Assembly: GCA_015039365.1 (NCBI GenBank)
Contig: WION01000106.1
Coordinates: forward strand, 91,061-155,060
DNA: 64,000 nt
Direction of reading: 5' to 3'
Source of the DNA: Amanita rubescens
Lineage: Eukaryota; Basidiomycota; Agaricomycetes; Agaricales; Amanitaceae
Shown here: positions 1 through 9,479 of the stretch, in pieces
Layout: every line of letters begins with the position of its first letter
Position numbering within the stretch: position 1 is the first letter of the stretch
Notes under the pieces: model-generated
Told to the model about the DNA's origin: nothing
The model's database searches: none
Seen by the model: the letters and a program-made list of their open reading frames with translations, nothing else
Position numbers and translations under genes: made by a program

Positions 1-942
1 CTCTTGGAGATATCGCAGGCAGCAGCAACGAGCGATTGATACCTCTGCTCGCTCCCTAACACTTCCAAGAGGTCTGTTTCATGGCCTCGAACCCATTCTG
101 CGGATGGAAGTGCCCGAGCGGTCTCTTTCTCACCGATGTCATCAAACTCGTCGACACGAACAATAACAAGCATGCCAGGCGCCAAGACTTGCAAAAGGTA
201 AAAGATATCTGAGATGGGAGTAAGAGAATCGATGAAGAGAGTGTGGTTGTCCCGGTTTTGGCGCCGAGCATCGAACAGCCGGCTATGCCGAAACATTTGA
301 TTCCACACTTCGTGCTTCTCTCCATCCAGAAATGACGTAAATGATAGAGGGAGGCGGAGTTGAGCGTCCCTGCCTTGGCTGATTTCTCCATGGAGGAATA
401 CAATCTGGATTATGTACTCAGGCGAACGACAAATCGAGAACATAACGAATGAGTAGCGCACAGTATCGATATCATTGTCCTCTCCCTGACCGCTCCAACC
501 GTGGATATCCACTAGTTCCTTCTCCTTCTTCCTCAAGAAACCGTGTGCACGACGGTACGCATCCTCGAGCTCCGCGTCATCTAGGAAAGACAACCCAGTT
601 TGATGTGCCCAGGATGTCTGACGATAAACGGGATCGAATTGCACATAAGGTCCTTCGCCGCCCATGGTCACCGGAATGGCTTCGATCACTCTAGATATGA
701 GAGCGGGGGGAAGCTGAATCGAACGGTTTCGGTCGAAAATAGAAACGGCAGTGCACGTGATGAAGTTGACTGTGCTCTGATGAAATTGTCTTTGACAATG
801 TCGACCGCGACGCTCGCGAGGTTCCATTTTCAGCTTAACGACTCGGAGCATACCGTCTAGAATGGTTAAATGTTTAAGAGCGTAGAAACAAATACCACCG
901 GACGACATCAAGCGGTTGGCAAATCTGTGGCATTTTTTGATC
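1..942 (-). CDS. Unrecognised protein, 3' part runs off the left edge
   Basis: One open frame of about 310 codons runs from position 942 leftward off the window. It begins just after a CTAG acceptor and an in-frame stop, so 942 is probably the start of an internal exon. It reads IKKCHRFANRLMSSGG near its start and LAPGMLVIVRVDEFDDI near the left edge. The length, balanced composition and lack of stops support real coding. Candidate initiators inside this exon are ATGs at about 917 and 851, so it could instead be a first exon. I see no domain I can name. The DNA just upstream (945-1010) is very GC-rich with C and G runs and looks unrelated to the exon. Confidence 0.6.
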
Positions 943-1316
943 TAGCGAGCCCGGCCCGGGGGTGAGTGCTTCGCGAGTCCCCCCGGGGGGCCCTCTCGTT
1001 TTAGTGCTGACGTCGATACCAAGGCAAAATCCCCGGAAAACATTTATGCTCTGGACTAGGGCAGTGCAATTGTAATATAGTCTACCCAAATACAAACGAA
1101 TCGCCTTACTCGCATCGCCAGCGTGCGGTGTATTGTCCCAATGATGAAAAATTGGCATCATTGTACGTTGAAAGCTTCATCCACCAGCTGTGATAAAAAC
1201 CCTTTGCAAACATTGGGATCGTTGAGAGAGGCCGGGTCTTTGGTAAAAGGCCTTCGAGGTACGACCTAGTGAGTGATAAGTAACAGACCAGACACATTTA
1301 TAAGGAACATACCACT
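943..1316. other. Intergenic stretch with a GC-rich patch
   Basis: No convincing exon was found here. Positions 945-1010 are strongly GC-rich with runs of C and G around a CCCGGG core. The rest is ordinary composition. Upstream exons of the left-edge gene could lie here but I could not place them. Confidence 0.3.
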
Positions 1317-1505
1317 GGCTGGACGATTTGGCTTTCAGGTATATATAGCAGAATTCGACAAAGATCAAATGCTACCACGATCGATGTCTCTGTCATTCAG
1401 AGTTGCCGTATTAGCCTGGATATCTATGACGCTGAAGTGCGGCAAGACAGCATATCGGTTCTTCAGCATTAAGCACTATCTCCAACAACACTAAAATCAC
1501 TGTTG
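1317..1505 (+). pseudogene. Chimeric inverted copy of an SDR exon plus the 3' end of the neighbouring gene
   Basis: Positions 1317-1408 on the plus strand repeat, with a few substitutions and small indels, the intron end and exon start of the SDR gene at 3297-4244 (its minus-strand segment near 3835-3745). They share GCAGAATTCGACAAAGATCA. Positions 1410-1505 then repeat the last exon of the minus gene at 2064-3232 (its segment near 2235-2095), sharing ATATCTATGACGCTGAAG. The two pieces keep the order they have on the minus strand, with the roughly 1.5 kb between them missing. The segment is therefore an inverted, internally deleted duplicate and does not encode a protein. Confidence 0.75.
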
Positions 1506-1510
1506 ACTGA

Positions 1511-1622
1511 GTTTGGATCTGCGGCTCGCTCCTAGCCATTCATAGATGCCACGAAACCACTGAAAATCTCAAGATAAATGCTCGAAATTTCAACGACATA
1601 TCCTGCCGAAGTGTAAGACCTG
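1511..1622 (-). repeat. Dispersed repeat, inverted partner of 5691-5835
   Basis: The reverse complement of this stretch matches 5691-5835 with short gaps, sharing GGCAGGATATGTCGTTGAA and a block around CAGTGGTTTCGTGG. Both copies could encode a similar C-terminal tail (YTxAGYVVE followed by a hydrophobic stretch). They may be remnants of one gene family rather than a non-coding repeat. The two copies bracket the SDR pair in opposite orientation. Confidence 0.65.
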
Positions 1623-2063
1623 ATTCGGATGACCAGGATTCTGCTCTGAGCTAAGCTGATTCGAACTGAAAACAAATTTTGTGTGGATTGTTGAGAATAA
1701 CTGGTCTTGGCAGATGATAGAGGAAAAAATCGAAACTGATCTCCCCAGAGCATGAGCAGATCATTGTAATAGTAGATGACCTCAAGAGTAGCTTGGGAAA
1801 CGAGCTTGCACGCATACGACGACAACAGTAATATGTATATGTTGACATTCCTATAATATCATGATTTTTGTGACAGCTTCCCAACAGTATTATATTAAGG
1901 ACACATGCCCGCTTGCGCGGCAATACCTGTTTTTAAAGTTTCAGCCACGGAACGACTGCCAAGATGCAAAGGACGTACGAAAGATAAAGATGATTGTCAT
2001 ACATCTGAAGCACGATTATATTGCCAATGATATGGTATGGAACTGATAAATCTCAATACTAAT
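1623..2063. other. No supported gene
   Basis: Only short open frames on both strands. The minus frame covering 1532-1825 could be the decayed upstream part of the YTSAGYVVE-ending protein, but I see no splice-consistent model. Confidence 0.3.
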
Positions 2064-3232
2064 TCATAACGACAACGCCCAAACGTACGCAGTAGTCAAG
2101 AGCGATTTAGTGCTGTTGGAGACGGTGCTTAATGCTCCCAGGACGTTGAAGGTAGTACCCATACCCTGAAGAACCGATATACCATCTTGCAGTACAGACC
2201 GCACTTCAGCGTCATAGATATTCAGGCTGATAGTTTCTTGAAAAGCCTCAGTGACGTTCAGATGCGAGGATGGATTCGGAACGTCCAGGCACCCAACGAA
2301 CCATGAAGTGTTTGTGAACTGTGAAGGGATTTAGTAAGCACCAACATTCTAGACCGAAGACAACGTCTTACATGTGCCGTAGTCGGGAGTCAAAGCCGCA
2401 TCTATGATGGGTTCATTTACAACTTCGATCGCGACCACGTTCGAAAAGTCCGGGATGAGGTGGTCAAGACGGCGCCCCGAATAAGCGCCCTGTGGTAGTT
2501 GTACTGATTCTAATCAAGCTCGTTAGAACGATAGTAGTAACCGATACATATCCAAATCACTCACATAAAACTGCACGATTGGAGTACATCTACACAAAAT
2601 CTCGTGAGAACGCATAATTCGAGGTGAAAGATATCGAGTTTCTCACAAACCGGTGAATGGTTGACGGGGGATTTGAACTTCAAGTGCCCCGTGTTGTTCT
2701 AAAACGGTGACGATGCCTGCATCTTTAAGTTGCGTTGCTCCTCGCATCTGAAGTGGAAATGGTTCAGCCCATTTGCGGTTCGCGCAGGGCCTAAATATAT
2801 CACGAGTCACAACAGGGTTCCCGAAGACTGAAAACTCAAATACATACCTTTGCCAGCAGAGGCGATGAGAATGATGGTCTACTCGTTGAAGATATACAAC
2901 TCTTGGGAGATGGCTGCAGCTGCGGTCTTGGTGATGAGGTTGGGGGAAGAATTTAGGAACTTTGTTGATGATTTCTGCTGCACGCTCCTCTAGAGGTGCC
3001 GGTGAGGGCTGAGATCTGAGAGGTGGCCAATTGGCAATGAGCAACTAAAATCGATTAGAATAACGCGGTCACCGGTCGAGCAAATGTGCCGGCTTACTAC
3101 GAATGAAGATGGGAAAAGGATCCTACGAATCTCGGTCGGAAGGCTGGAAAGTACTTTTAGCTTGAAAATGTAGTGTCTTGATAACAACACGGAACGATTG
3201 CGGACGTTTACTTGAACATCCAAATCTGGCAT
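2064..3232 (-). CDS. Unrecognised multi-exon protein beside the SDR pair
   Basis: Reconstructed from a start at 3232 (ATG, reading MPDLDVQVNVRNRS) to a TGA at 2064-2066 (ending TTAYVWALSL). It has about six exons separated by GT-AG introns of 50-60 nt. Phases agree at most junctions, for example AG|G at about 2790-2850, but the one near 2515-2570 does not resolve in frame, so the gene may be slightly degenerate. The last exon reads FTNTSWFVGCLDVPNPSS and then a region ending hydrophobic. A fragment VAIEVVNEP resembles the Asn-Glu-Pro motif of GH5 hydrolases, but nothing else around it supports that family. A partial inverted copy of its 3' exon lies at 1410-1505. Function unknown. Confidence 0.5.
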
Positions 3233-3296
3233 GCCCTCGGGTTAGGGTTTACACGTTTACGCGTTACTACGATAAGTACTACAAATACATCGTCAT

Positions 3297-4244
3297 TTAC
3301 CAAGGCATTACATCACCCTTCTCATCAATATACTGACCTGTAAAACCCAGTACTGTGAGTAAAGTACCTAAACGCGATCATTCGCACACTCACAAGTCGG
3401 TCCATCCCTATCAAGGAGCGCCCATGGCAACAAAACATCTGCTCCCTCCCTAGACGTCTTCCCGCCCGCAGTGAACAGGTTCAACTTGGTAGTCGTAAAC
3501 CCAGGAGTGACAGCATTGACTTTGATTCCTTCCTTTTTCAGCTCTTGAGCAAGTGCGATGGTATAAGAGTTGGCGGCCGCTTTGGAGGTATTATATGCAA
3601 CGACGTGGAGTCGCGCATCTGGTCTAGCTTGGATGGCGTTGGAGGCCATATCGGTGGTCACATTGAGAATGACAGCTTGCGGGGAAGCACGGAGGAGAGG
3701 TAAGAGTGTCGTAGTGGTCTGTACTAGACCGATCAAGTTGACTTCACAGCAAGTCTGAATGACAGAAACATCGATCGTGGTAGCGTTTTGATCTTTGTCG
3801 AATTCTGCTATACCTGAAAAGCCAAAATCGTCCAGCCCCTAGTACTTTGATGCGGGGAATCGGGACATTTACCTGCGTTGTTGACGAGAACGTCCAACTT
3901 GCCGTCAATCTTCTCGATTGAATCCTTCGCGGCCCTGATCGTCTCGATATTCGTGACGTCAAGTCGGATGAATGTGACATTGAGATTCTCCTTCTTCAAC
4001 TTGTCGCTATCATGATCTGGATGAACGATGACTTCAATCTGATAAGATGTAGCTACTCACGCAGCTTCTCGGCCTGCTGCTTCGTTCCTGGCTCCAAGGT
4101 ATACTTTATGTCCCTTTTGTGCTAAAAGAGAGACGAGTTCGTAGCCGATACCGGTATTGGCACCTGTTCAATTAACGCGTGGACTACGTCAACGGAGATC
4201 GAAACGAGAACTTTCATACCCGTGACAAGAATGATTTTAGACAT
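3297..4244 (-). CDS. Short-chain dehydrogenase/reductase (sniffer/C-factor type), copy A
   Basis: NAD(P)-dependent oxidoreductase of the classical SDR fold, with five exons. Exon 1 (MSKIILVTG) joins exon 2 to give the cofactor motif TGANTGIG. NNAG and the active-site YNTSK follow, and the last small exon ends in a short D/E-rich tail before TAA at 3297-3299. Introns are 50-60 nt with consistent phases. The usual catalytic serine in the VSS strand is replaced: the sequence reads NVTTDMASN where copy B has NVSSRLASN. Copy A may therefore have reduced or changed activity. It is in tandem, in the same orientation, with copy B at 4420-5376, about 175 bp apart. The intron positions match copy B, so the pair is a recent duplication. 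Confidence 0.85.
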
Positions 4245-4419
4245 GGTATTTTCCTGGGTCTAGATGTTGAGATGAATTGGGATATATATATGCCAGATTT
4301 GAGATGGGAGCTTCGGCCCATCGCAACTCGGAATCGTTCGGCAGACTCCGAGTCTCGAGACAACGGCAGAGGTACGTTATAATCTCGGGGAAGTACAATC
4401 TCTAGGCTATACACCGATA

Positions 4420-5376
4420 TCACCAGCCCATCACCTCACCCTTGTCGTCAAAAAACTGACCTGCACAGAATTATTTCAAAAAGAAAAAAATAAAGCAGTA
4501 CAGCAATACTCACAAGTCGGACCATCCTGATCAAGCAATGCCCAGTGCACCAAACTCTCTGCCCCCTGCCTAGCCGATTTCCCAGCCGCATGGAAATTAT
4601 TTATCTTGGTACTCGTGAAACCAGGAGCTACAACATTAACTTTAATCCCATCCTTCTTCACCTCCTGAGCGAGCGCGATGGTATACGAGTTGACGGCCGC
4701 TTTGGAAGCATTGTACGCGGCAACTTGGACCAGGGGAATGTTGCTCGCTTGCCAAGAGTTGGATGCCAATCTGGAAGATACGTTGAGAATGACGGCTTGC
4801 GGAGACGCGCGCAGGAGGGGTAAGAATGTCGTAGTAGTTTGAACTAGACCGATCAGGTTGACTTCGATGCAGTCACGGATGGCGGATACGTCGACCGTGC
4901 TGGGATTTTGGTCCTTGCCCATTTCTGCTATACCTGAAAGCACAAAACAAATCGCGGTTTGATCGTCCAGACCTTACTAGATGCGACGAATCGGGATTTT
5001 TACCTGCGTTGTTGACGAGAACGTCCAACTTGCCATCAGTCTTCTCGATTGAGTCCTTCGCGGCCCTGATCGTCTCGATATCCGTGACATCGAGTCGGAT
5101 GAATGTGACATCAAGATCTTCCTTCTTTAACTTCTCGCTATGATCGCGATTTGGATTAACGATCGGCAATCCATAAGACGTAGCTACTCACGCGGCCTCT
5201 CTGCCTGCCTCTTCGTTCCTAGCACCAAGATATACTTTATGGCCCTTTTGTGCTAAAAGCGAGACGAGTTCGTAGCCAATACCAGTGTTGGCGCCTGTAC
5301 AACTAACACTATGAATGAACGACGTCAAAAAGAAAAAACTGGATTCATTACCAGTGACGAGAATGACTTTGGACAT
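4420..5376 (-). CDS. Short-chain dehydrogenase/reductase (sniffer/C-factor type), copy B
   Basis: Five-exon SDR starting MSKVILVTG at 5376 and ending DDKGEVMGW with TGA at 4420-4422. The cofactor loop TGANTGIG, the structural NNAG, the catalytic Ser in NVSSRLASN and the catalytic pair in YNASK are all present, so it should be an active NAD(P)-dependent carbonyl reductase. The substrate cannot be read from the sequence. The length, about 255 residues, is normal for a single-domain SDR. It shares intron positions and about three quarters of its residues with copy A next door and copy C at 40856-41807. Confidence 0.9.
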
Positions 5377-5477
5377 GATTTTCTTCGGTCTAGATGTTGG
5401 GATTAACTGCGATCAATATATACTATGCCAGGCACAGAGGCTGACTACGCAGTCATGGCGATGCTGATGTGAATTGT

Positions 5478-5696
5478 GGTGCCGGAGGGCGACGTGGCCT
5501 TGTGCCGGACGCTTCCAGTACGAAGCGGCAGTGCCAGTAGTGATGGTACCGATTCAGCTTAGCTCAGCTCCAATCCTGGTCGTCCAAGTCGGGTCTGGTG
5601 CCGGAGGGCGACGTGGCCTTGTGCCGGACGCTTCCAATACGAAGCGGCAGTGCCAACGGTAGTGATGGTACCGACTCAGCTCCGAGTCGGGTCTTA
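5478..5696 (+). repeat. Two-copy direct tandem repeat, about 100-120 bp
   Basis: Unit 1 (about 5478-5597) and unit 2 (about 5598-5696) both start GGTGCCGGAGGGCGACGTGG and both end GTCGGGTCT, with a roughly 20-bp length difference in the middle. The unit is GC-rich and shows no coding signature. It lies upstream of SDR copy B and next to the dispersed repeat at 5691-5835. Confidence 0.8.
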
Positions 5697-5835
5697 CACT
5701 TTGGCAGGATATGTCGTTGAATTTATCTTGAAATTTTCAGTGGTTTCGTGGCTCTATGAATGGCTAGGAGCGCACCTCCAGTCTCTTTTGGGCGGCTGAA
5801 GACGCAGAGCGAGCTGCAGACCCAAACTTAGGGTT
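5691..5835 (+). repeat. Dispersed repeat, partner of 1511-1622
   Basis: Matches the reverse complement of 1511-1622. It could encode YTLAGYVVEF and a hydrophobic tail ending at TGA near 5797. It runs directly into a fragment shared with the F-box gene leader at 37066. Confidence 0.6.
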
Positions 5836-5907
5836 AGGTCACACTTATTCGATATTCACACGCCAACCACCAGTCTCGTGTTTTGCGCGACTCTCGTATT
5901 CTGCGCA
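5816..5907 (+). pseudogene. Internally deleted 5' fragment of the F-box gene at 37103
   Basis: Positions 5816-5843 are identical over 28 nt to the leader of the F-box gene at 37066-37093, including GGGTTAGGTCACA. Positions 5888-5907 are identical over 20 nt to its coding positions 37401-37420 (ACTCTCGTATTCTGCGCA). The intervening 300 or so bases are replaced by about 45 unrelated bases. It is a broken duplicate, not a gene. Confidence 0.7.
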
Positions 5908-6096
5908 TTGCTGGTCACTCGAGGCCCGAGTCTGGAATTTGAATCTGCGCGCTGGGTGTGTGAATCGGAATCTCTAGTGACGCTCCCCGCACTCCTCAGT
6001 AACTTACATAATCAAGCAATCTCCGTCAAGCCACCTCGTAAGACCCACAACCACCACAGGTTGCGAGACCTATAGCGCCACTCAATTGGGTCCACC

Positions 6097-6717
6097 ATGT
6101 CTTGGCCGGCCATAGTCCTTCGCAAGTTCGCAAAGGTCCCCGCTGCTGCATCAGTGGCTGACTTTCCCGGGCCTTACAACATCCTTCTATACTCGCTCTT
6201 CCCTCCTAACACTAATTTCATGGTTGCACCACGTTGGCCGCCTCCGAATTCACTCGAACCAACGTTTATGTACGAGGTCGTATACAACTTAGACTTGGGC
6301 GAACCAGTTCTCGTACTACAGCTAAAGGCTCCTGGGGACCTTCAATCTCGTTCTACGCGTGAGGCATCGGACCGCCAGATTCGAACTCGCATGACGAATT
6401 TGTCTGGTTGGTATCCAAAGTCATCGCGTATCTTAAACCTAACTAATTTTTGCTTGCAGTTCGCTGTCCAATCCCTGTCCTACACGGTATCAGCGCCATG
6501 GGAACTCGACTCTGTTTCTACACAAAGCCCCGCTACGATGCTATCCTTCCGCAACAGATTCCAGCTAACACTGGGACGATGACAGACACGGCACCCCCGG
6601 AGCGATGGAATTGTGATCTTCTGGAGCGTGAGGGAGAAAAAGTTCCGACATGTGGTGAACGAGATTAAGAAGGCGTGTTCAGTTCTCGCTTATCATGAGA
6701 GGAGAAAGAAATAGTTT
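6097..6717 (+). CDS. Possible PD-(D/E)XK-like nuclease-fold protein, probable frameshift near the end
   Basis: Starts at ATG 6097 (MSWPAIVLRKFAKV). Exon 1 ends near 6408 and is joined in frame by a 52-nt intron ending TTTGCTTGCAG to an exon reading CPIPVLHGISAMG. The stretch YEVVYNLDLGEPVLVLQLK has the spacing of acidic residues followed by a (D/E/Q)xK strand seen in PD-(D/E)XK folds. That assignment is inference and no catalytic activity is shown. The frame ends at 6668. However, a run of five A near 6637 looks one base too long: dropping one would continue into FRHVVNEIKKACSVL and stop at 6717. The gene may be decaying, or the run may be a sequence error. Confidence 0.5.
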
Positions 6718-7167
6718 TGGACGAGATCAAGCGAGCGTGTTTTGGCTCTTTGTGTCCTTTTGTAACTATACATATGTACAAGATATGTGATTGTACTCCC
6801 TTCCTGATGTTGGGTTGCACTGTTTGACGTCATAATCTGTTCAACTCATGAAAAAGATGGAGATCCGAAGGTGTCTTAGACTCCTATCGCGGATACGACC
6901 AGGAAGAAATAATATTAGAATCGACGCACGTAAAAGTGTTTTCATTACTAGTGTAAAAGAAACCGAGGTGGCGTGATTAAGAAAACTTCCATCTATTACC
7001 GCAGATGGTACAGCTGATGGGGAGTTAAATGGCGACGGTCACAAGAAAGGAAGAATACGCACATAACGAAAGTCTGGAACGCGTTGATTAGAGACGAGAG
7101 GCAGGAGAGGACATGTTGGTTCATAGCCTCGTCAGCAGTACGAGTCTGTGCTTGTCTATAGCGGCAT
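6718..7167. other. Intergenic or unresolved 5' exons
   Basis: Short plus-strand frames only, for example a 42-codon frame starting at about 6848. Some may be upstream exons of the membrane-protein model at 7168-7618, but no splice chain could be fixed. Confidence 0.25.
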
Positions 7168-7618
7168 TTTCTGATAAACGATGAGCGACTCAAAGACCGT
7201 GATGGAAACACAAACTTGTTCGCATCGCGAGCACCGGAACGCTTCCGTTTCGGCTTGTTGTGGGTTTCGTGGCAGTGGTATTTGTCCCCCCGATTGATGT
7301 ACAATGACAGCCGCATTCAACGATCAACACAGCGTTCGCTTGGGTAGCCGCGTGTATCGTCTACCTAGTCGTCATCCTGAGGCAGGGTGCAAGTTCAACG
7401 CGTTGGTACCCAACTTGGCGACCTTGTTATCCCGAGTCCTCGCCTGATTCGTTTGATGACGCCTCGCTGAGCCACGGCACGGAGGAAACTGGTACGGGAT
7501 GAGATTCGTTCACTCGTTTTACTCATTGATTCTCTCATCTCCGTATTAGCGTACTACCGTGATGAAGGAAAGCATACGCAAATCCTGTTAGGTACCGCAG
7601 AGAGTACAATGATCTGAC
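7168..7618 (+). CDS. Probable small single-pass membrane protein, 5' end unresolved
   Basis: The best-supported part is an exon at 7309-7491 (after TGACAG) reading STINTAFAWVAACIVYLVVI, a clear membrane helix, then a Ser/Asp-rich segment. A 58-nt GT-AG intron (7492-7549) joins it in frame to AYYRDEGKHTQILLG and a TGA at 7616-7618. An exon at 7168-7260 reading LFASRAPERFRFGLLW can be joined through an intron with a weak GTTTCG donor. The start codon was not found. Minus-strand frames over the same DNA look like shadows. Function unknown. Confidence 0.45.
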
Positions 7619-8021
7619 TCCTACATCTTGCTTGAACGAATGATAATACTGGTAGTTGGTAACAAGCTAAGCAATCGTGGGTGATGTCAAGCACCCCATC
7701 GCATTCCGGGGTCGTGCTTAATCGACTGTTCAATCTCGTTTGGCGTCATGTCTACCACCTTTTTGCCCCCTGAGAGACGTATAATTGGTTCTGTAATGAC
7801 CATGTTTTCAGGATATCAATATGTCAAAGATGATAATTCTCACTGAGCAAAGGAATGAATTCCAGAAGATGTTTTGGTTCCATCACTGCCGCAGCCTTGT
7901 TACGATTCCACCACATTTCATCGACGCTTATAATCCGAGGCCTCGCAACATTGATCCATGCATATTTTAATGGCCTGAATTTCTCACTCTTGGCCGTAAC
8001 ACTCCCAGCTGTTCTGCTGCT
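7619..8021. other. No supported gene
   Basis: A plus-strand frame at 7855-8052 is hydrophobic but has no splice context or motif. It could be a shadow of the minus gene that follows. Confidence 0.25.
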
Positions 8022-8453
8022 TAGTAATTGCTTATATTTTTGCTGTAGCTAGACTCACAGGTGAGCATCGTGCCCGGTGGAAAATACTCGGAGGCAGGTT
8101 TCCTTTGGACCGGGTCCTTTTCATAAAGATAGTCCATGTTCCATGCAATCTCTACGACGACCACCATTCCGGCTCTTGGAGGCCCAATGACCACAACCGG
8201 GACAATGCCGCTTCTTTGATGCTTGGGGGGGACACTTATCAGCACATTGTCCTTGTGCAGGTCACAACATAATACCAACCCAAAGGGATGAAGGAGCGTA
8301 GTAGACGGAGCCCAGACATCCATCAGTGTTAGCCGGGACTTTGGGATGTTGTAATGGTTCGAGGTGAGCGTTTGTCGGTTCCTCCTGTACAGGCGCAGCG
8401 TTAGAGACGCTGAAGAGCGCGAAGAAGAGGAGTGCGTATTGGAATAAGATCAT
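8022..8453 (-). CDS. Small secreted protein, frame interrupted
   Basis: ATG at 8453 opens a classic signal peptide (MILFQYALLFFALFSVSNA) followed by APVQEEPTNAHLEPLQHPK. That frame stops at 8262-8264. An overlapping second frame, from about 8323 to 8024, reads VPPKHQRSGIVPVVVIGPP and then EIAWNMDYLYEKD. It looks like the continuation of the same protein, but no intron with a good donor joins the two. The options are a one-base frameshift or an unusual intron. Function unknown. Many fungal small secreted proteins are this size. Confidence 0.4.
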
Positions 8454-9199
8454 TGCTAATAAACGATTAAGCTGGGGAACATATTCCATGCCAGACCGGA
8501 TCGGACATACCGAAAAAGACAACTAGAAAATTTGATTTGAGGGAATCGGAGGCCAGCTCCTGTGGGACGCAGTCAAGGGGCCCAGGATGGGGCTAGGATG
8601 CATATTTATGCCCCGACCCCTCAAAACGACATCTTCCAACCCGATCAAGAACATAGCCTTGGTCCCTGTTGCATCATGGTAACCCATACCCGGCAAGTTG
8701 AGTTAAACGCTCCGTCCAAAGCTACGCCTTGAACATGTCGCAGGCAATCACCCATCTTGCCCGTATGAGCAAGTGATAGCTCATAATACGTAGTTCAGTG
8801 GAGATTGAGGACGTACATGATTGAGCCCGTGCCAAACTCGATAGGCGACGGACGGAAACGGAGCGCTGCGACGACTGATCTTGATGATCGTTGCTTGCTA
8901 GCTAGTACGACTCGACAAAGGTCATCAATACCAGTATCTCGATCGAGTTGTACGCCTTGTACGATCATAGACAATTCGGACATCCATAGACATTCATCCA
9001 GTCACAGCAGGGCATGGCGGCTCGTGGCGGAGATGCATCGAGTTGTTCCCCAGGAGACGCAGCTCTTCCGACCCAACACCGTTCAAAGGTAGTTGTTCCG
9101 CGCTCGTCGGATCAAGTTCTTTAGTCTGAAATTTGAATGTGTGTTATTGTTTGGGTGTGAAATCTCTAGTGCCAAGACCCTCAGTCGCGAATCCAACAA
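8454..9199. other. Intergenic, no supported gene
   Basis: Mixed short frames on both strands without splice support. Nothing repetitive was noticed. Confidence 0.3.
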
Positions 9200-9350
9200 T
9201 TTCCGTAAAGTACAGCTTCGTCAGTCGTCACCGCGCCAAGCCCCGCAGCAAACTCGCTCCGCAAGTCTCTCCAAACACTAGTGCTGCGCAAATGAACACG
9301 GTCGCCTCAAGAACTCTCTTGATCTTCTACCACGTGGCACCCCTACCAGG
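9200..9350 (+). pseudogene. N-terminal remnant of an F-box gene, cut by the LINE
   Basis: The plus frame reads RAKPRSKLAPQVSPNTSA and then, after an ATG at 9292, MNTVASRTLLIFYHVAPL. It resembles the basic leader plus the start of the F-box helix of the gene at 35441 (TVASKIPTETLCDIFLLL). Positions 9295-9310 are identical over 16 nt to 35438-35453. The resemblance stops near 9350, where LINE leader sequence appears to begin. The exact junction is not visible. Confidence 0.45.
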
Positions 9351-9479
9351 ACCCCGAAACTTTCGGCGGACGGAAGGGCAGCACACTATAGTCGGTCGTA
9401 GTAGCAGTGTACTATCTCTACAGCTTTATACTCTACCCTACCCTACTCTACAAATACACAAAAAACACCGAAGAACATC

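Noticed and set aside
2400..2460. GH5-like VAIEVVNEP motif as evidence for a glycoside hydrolase
   Set aside because: No other GH5 strand or second catalytic Glu context is visible, and the downstream sequence does not fit.
2880..2990. Alternative frame reading NLITKTAAAAISQELYIFNE
   Set aside because: It ends in a stop before the donor site, whereas the other frame splices in phase to the next exon.
5826..5838. Telomere-like TTAGGGTTAG (also at about 3238-3247 and 37079-37088)
   Set aside because: At most one and a half repeat units. Two of the three sites are explained by the shared F-box gene leader. No array.
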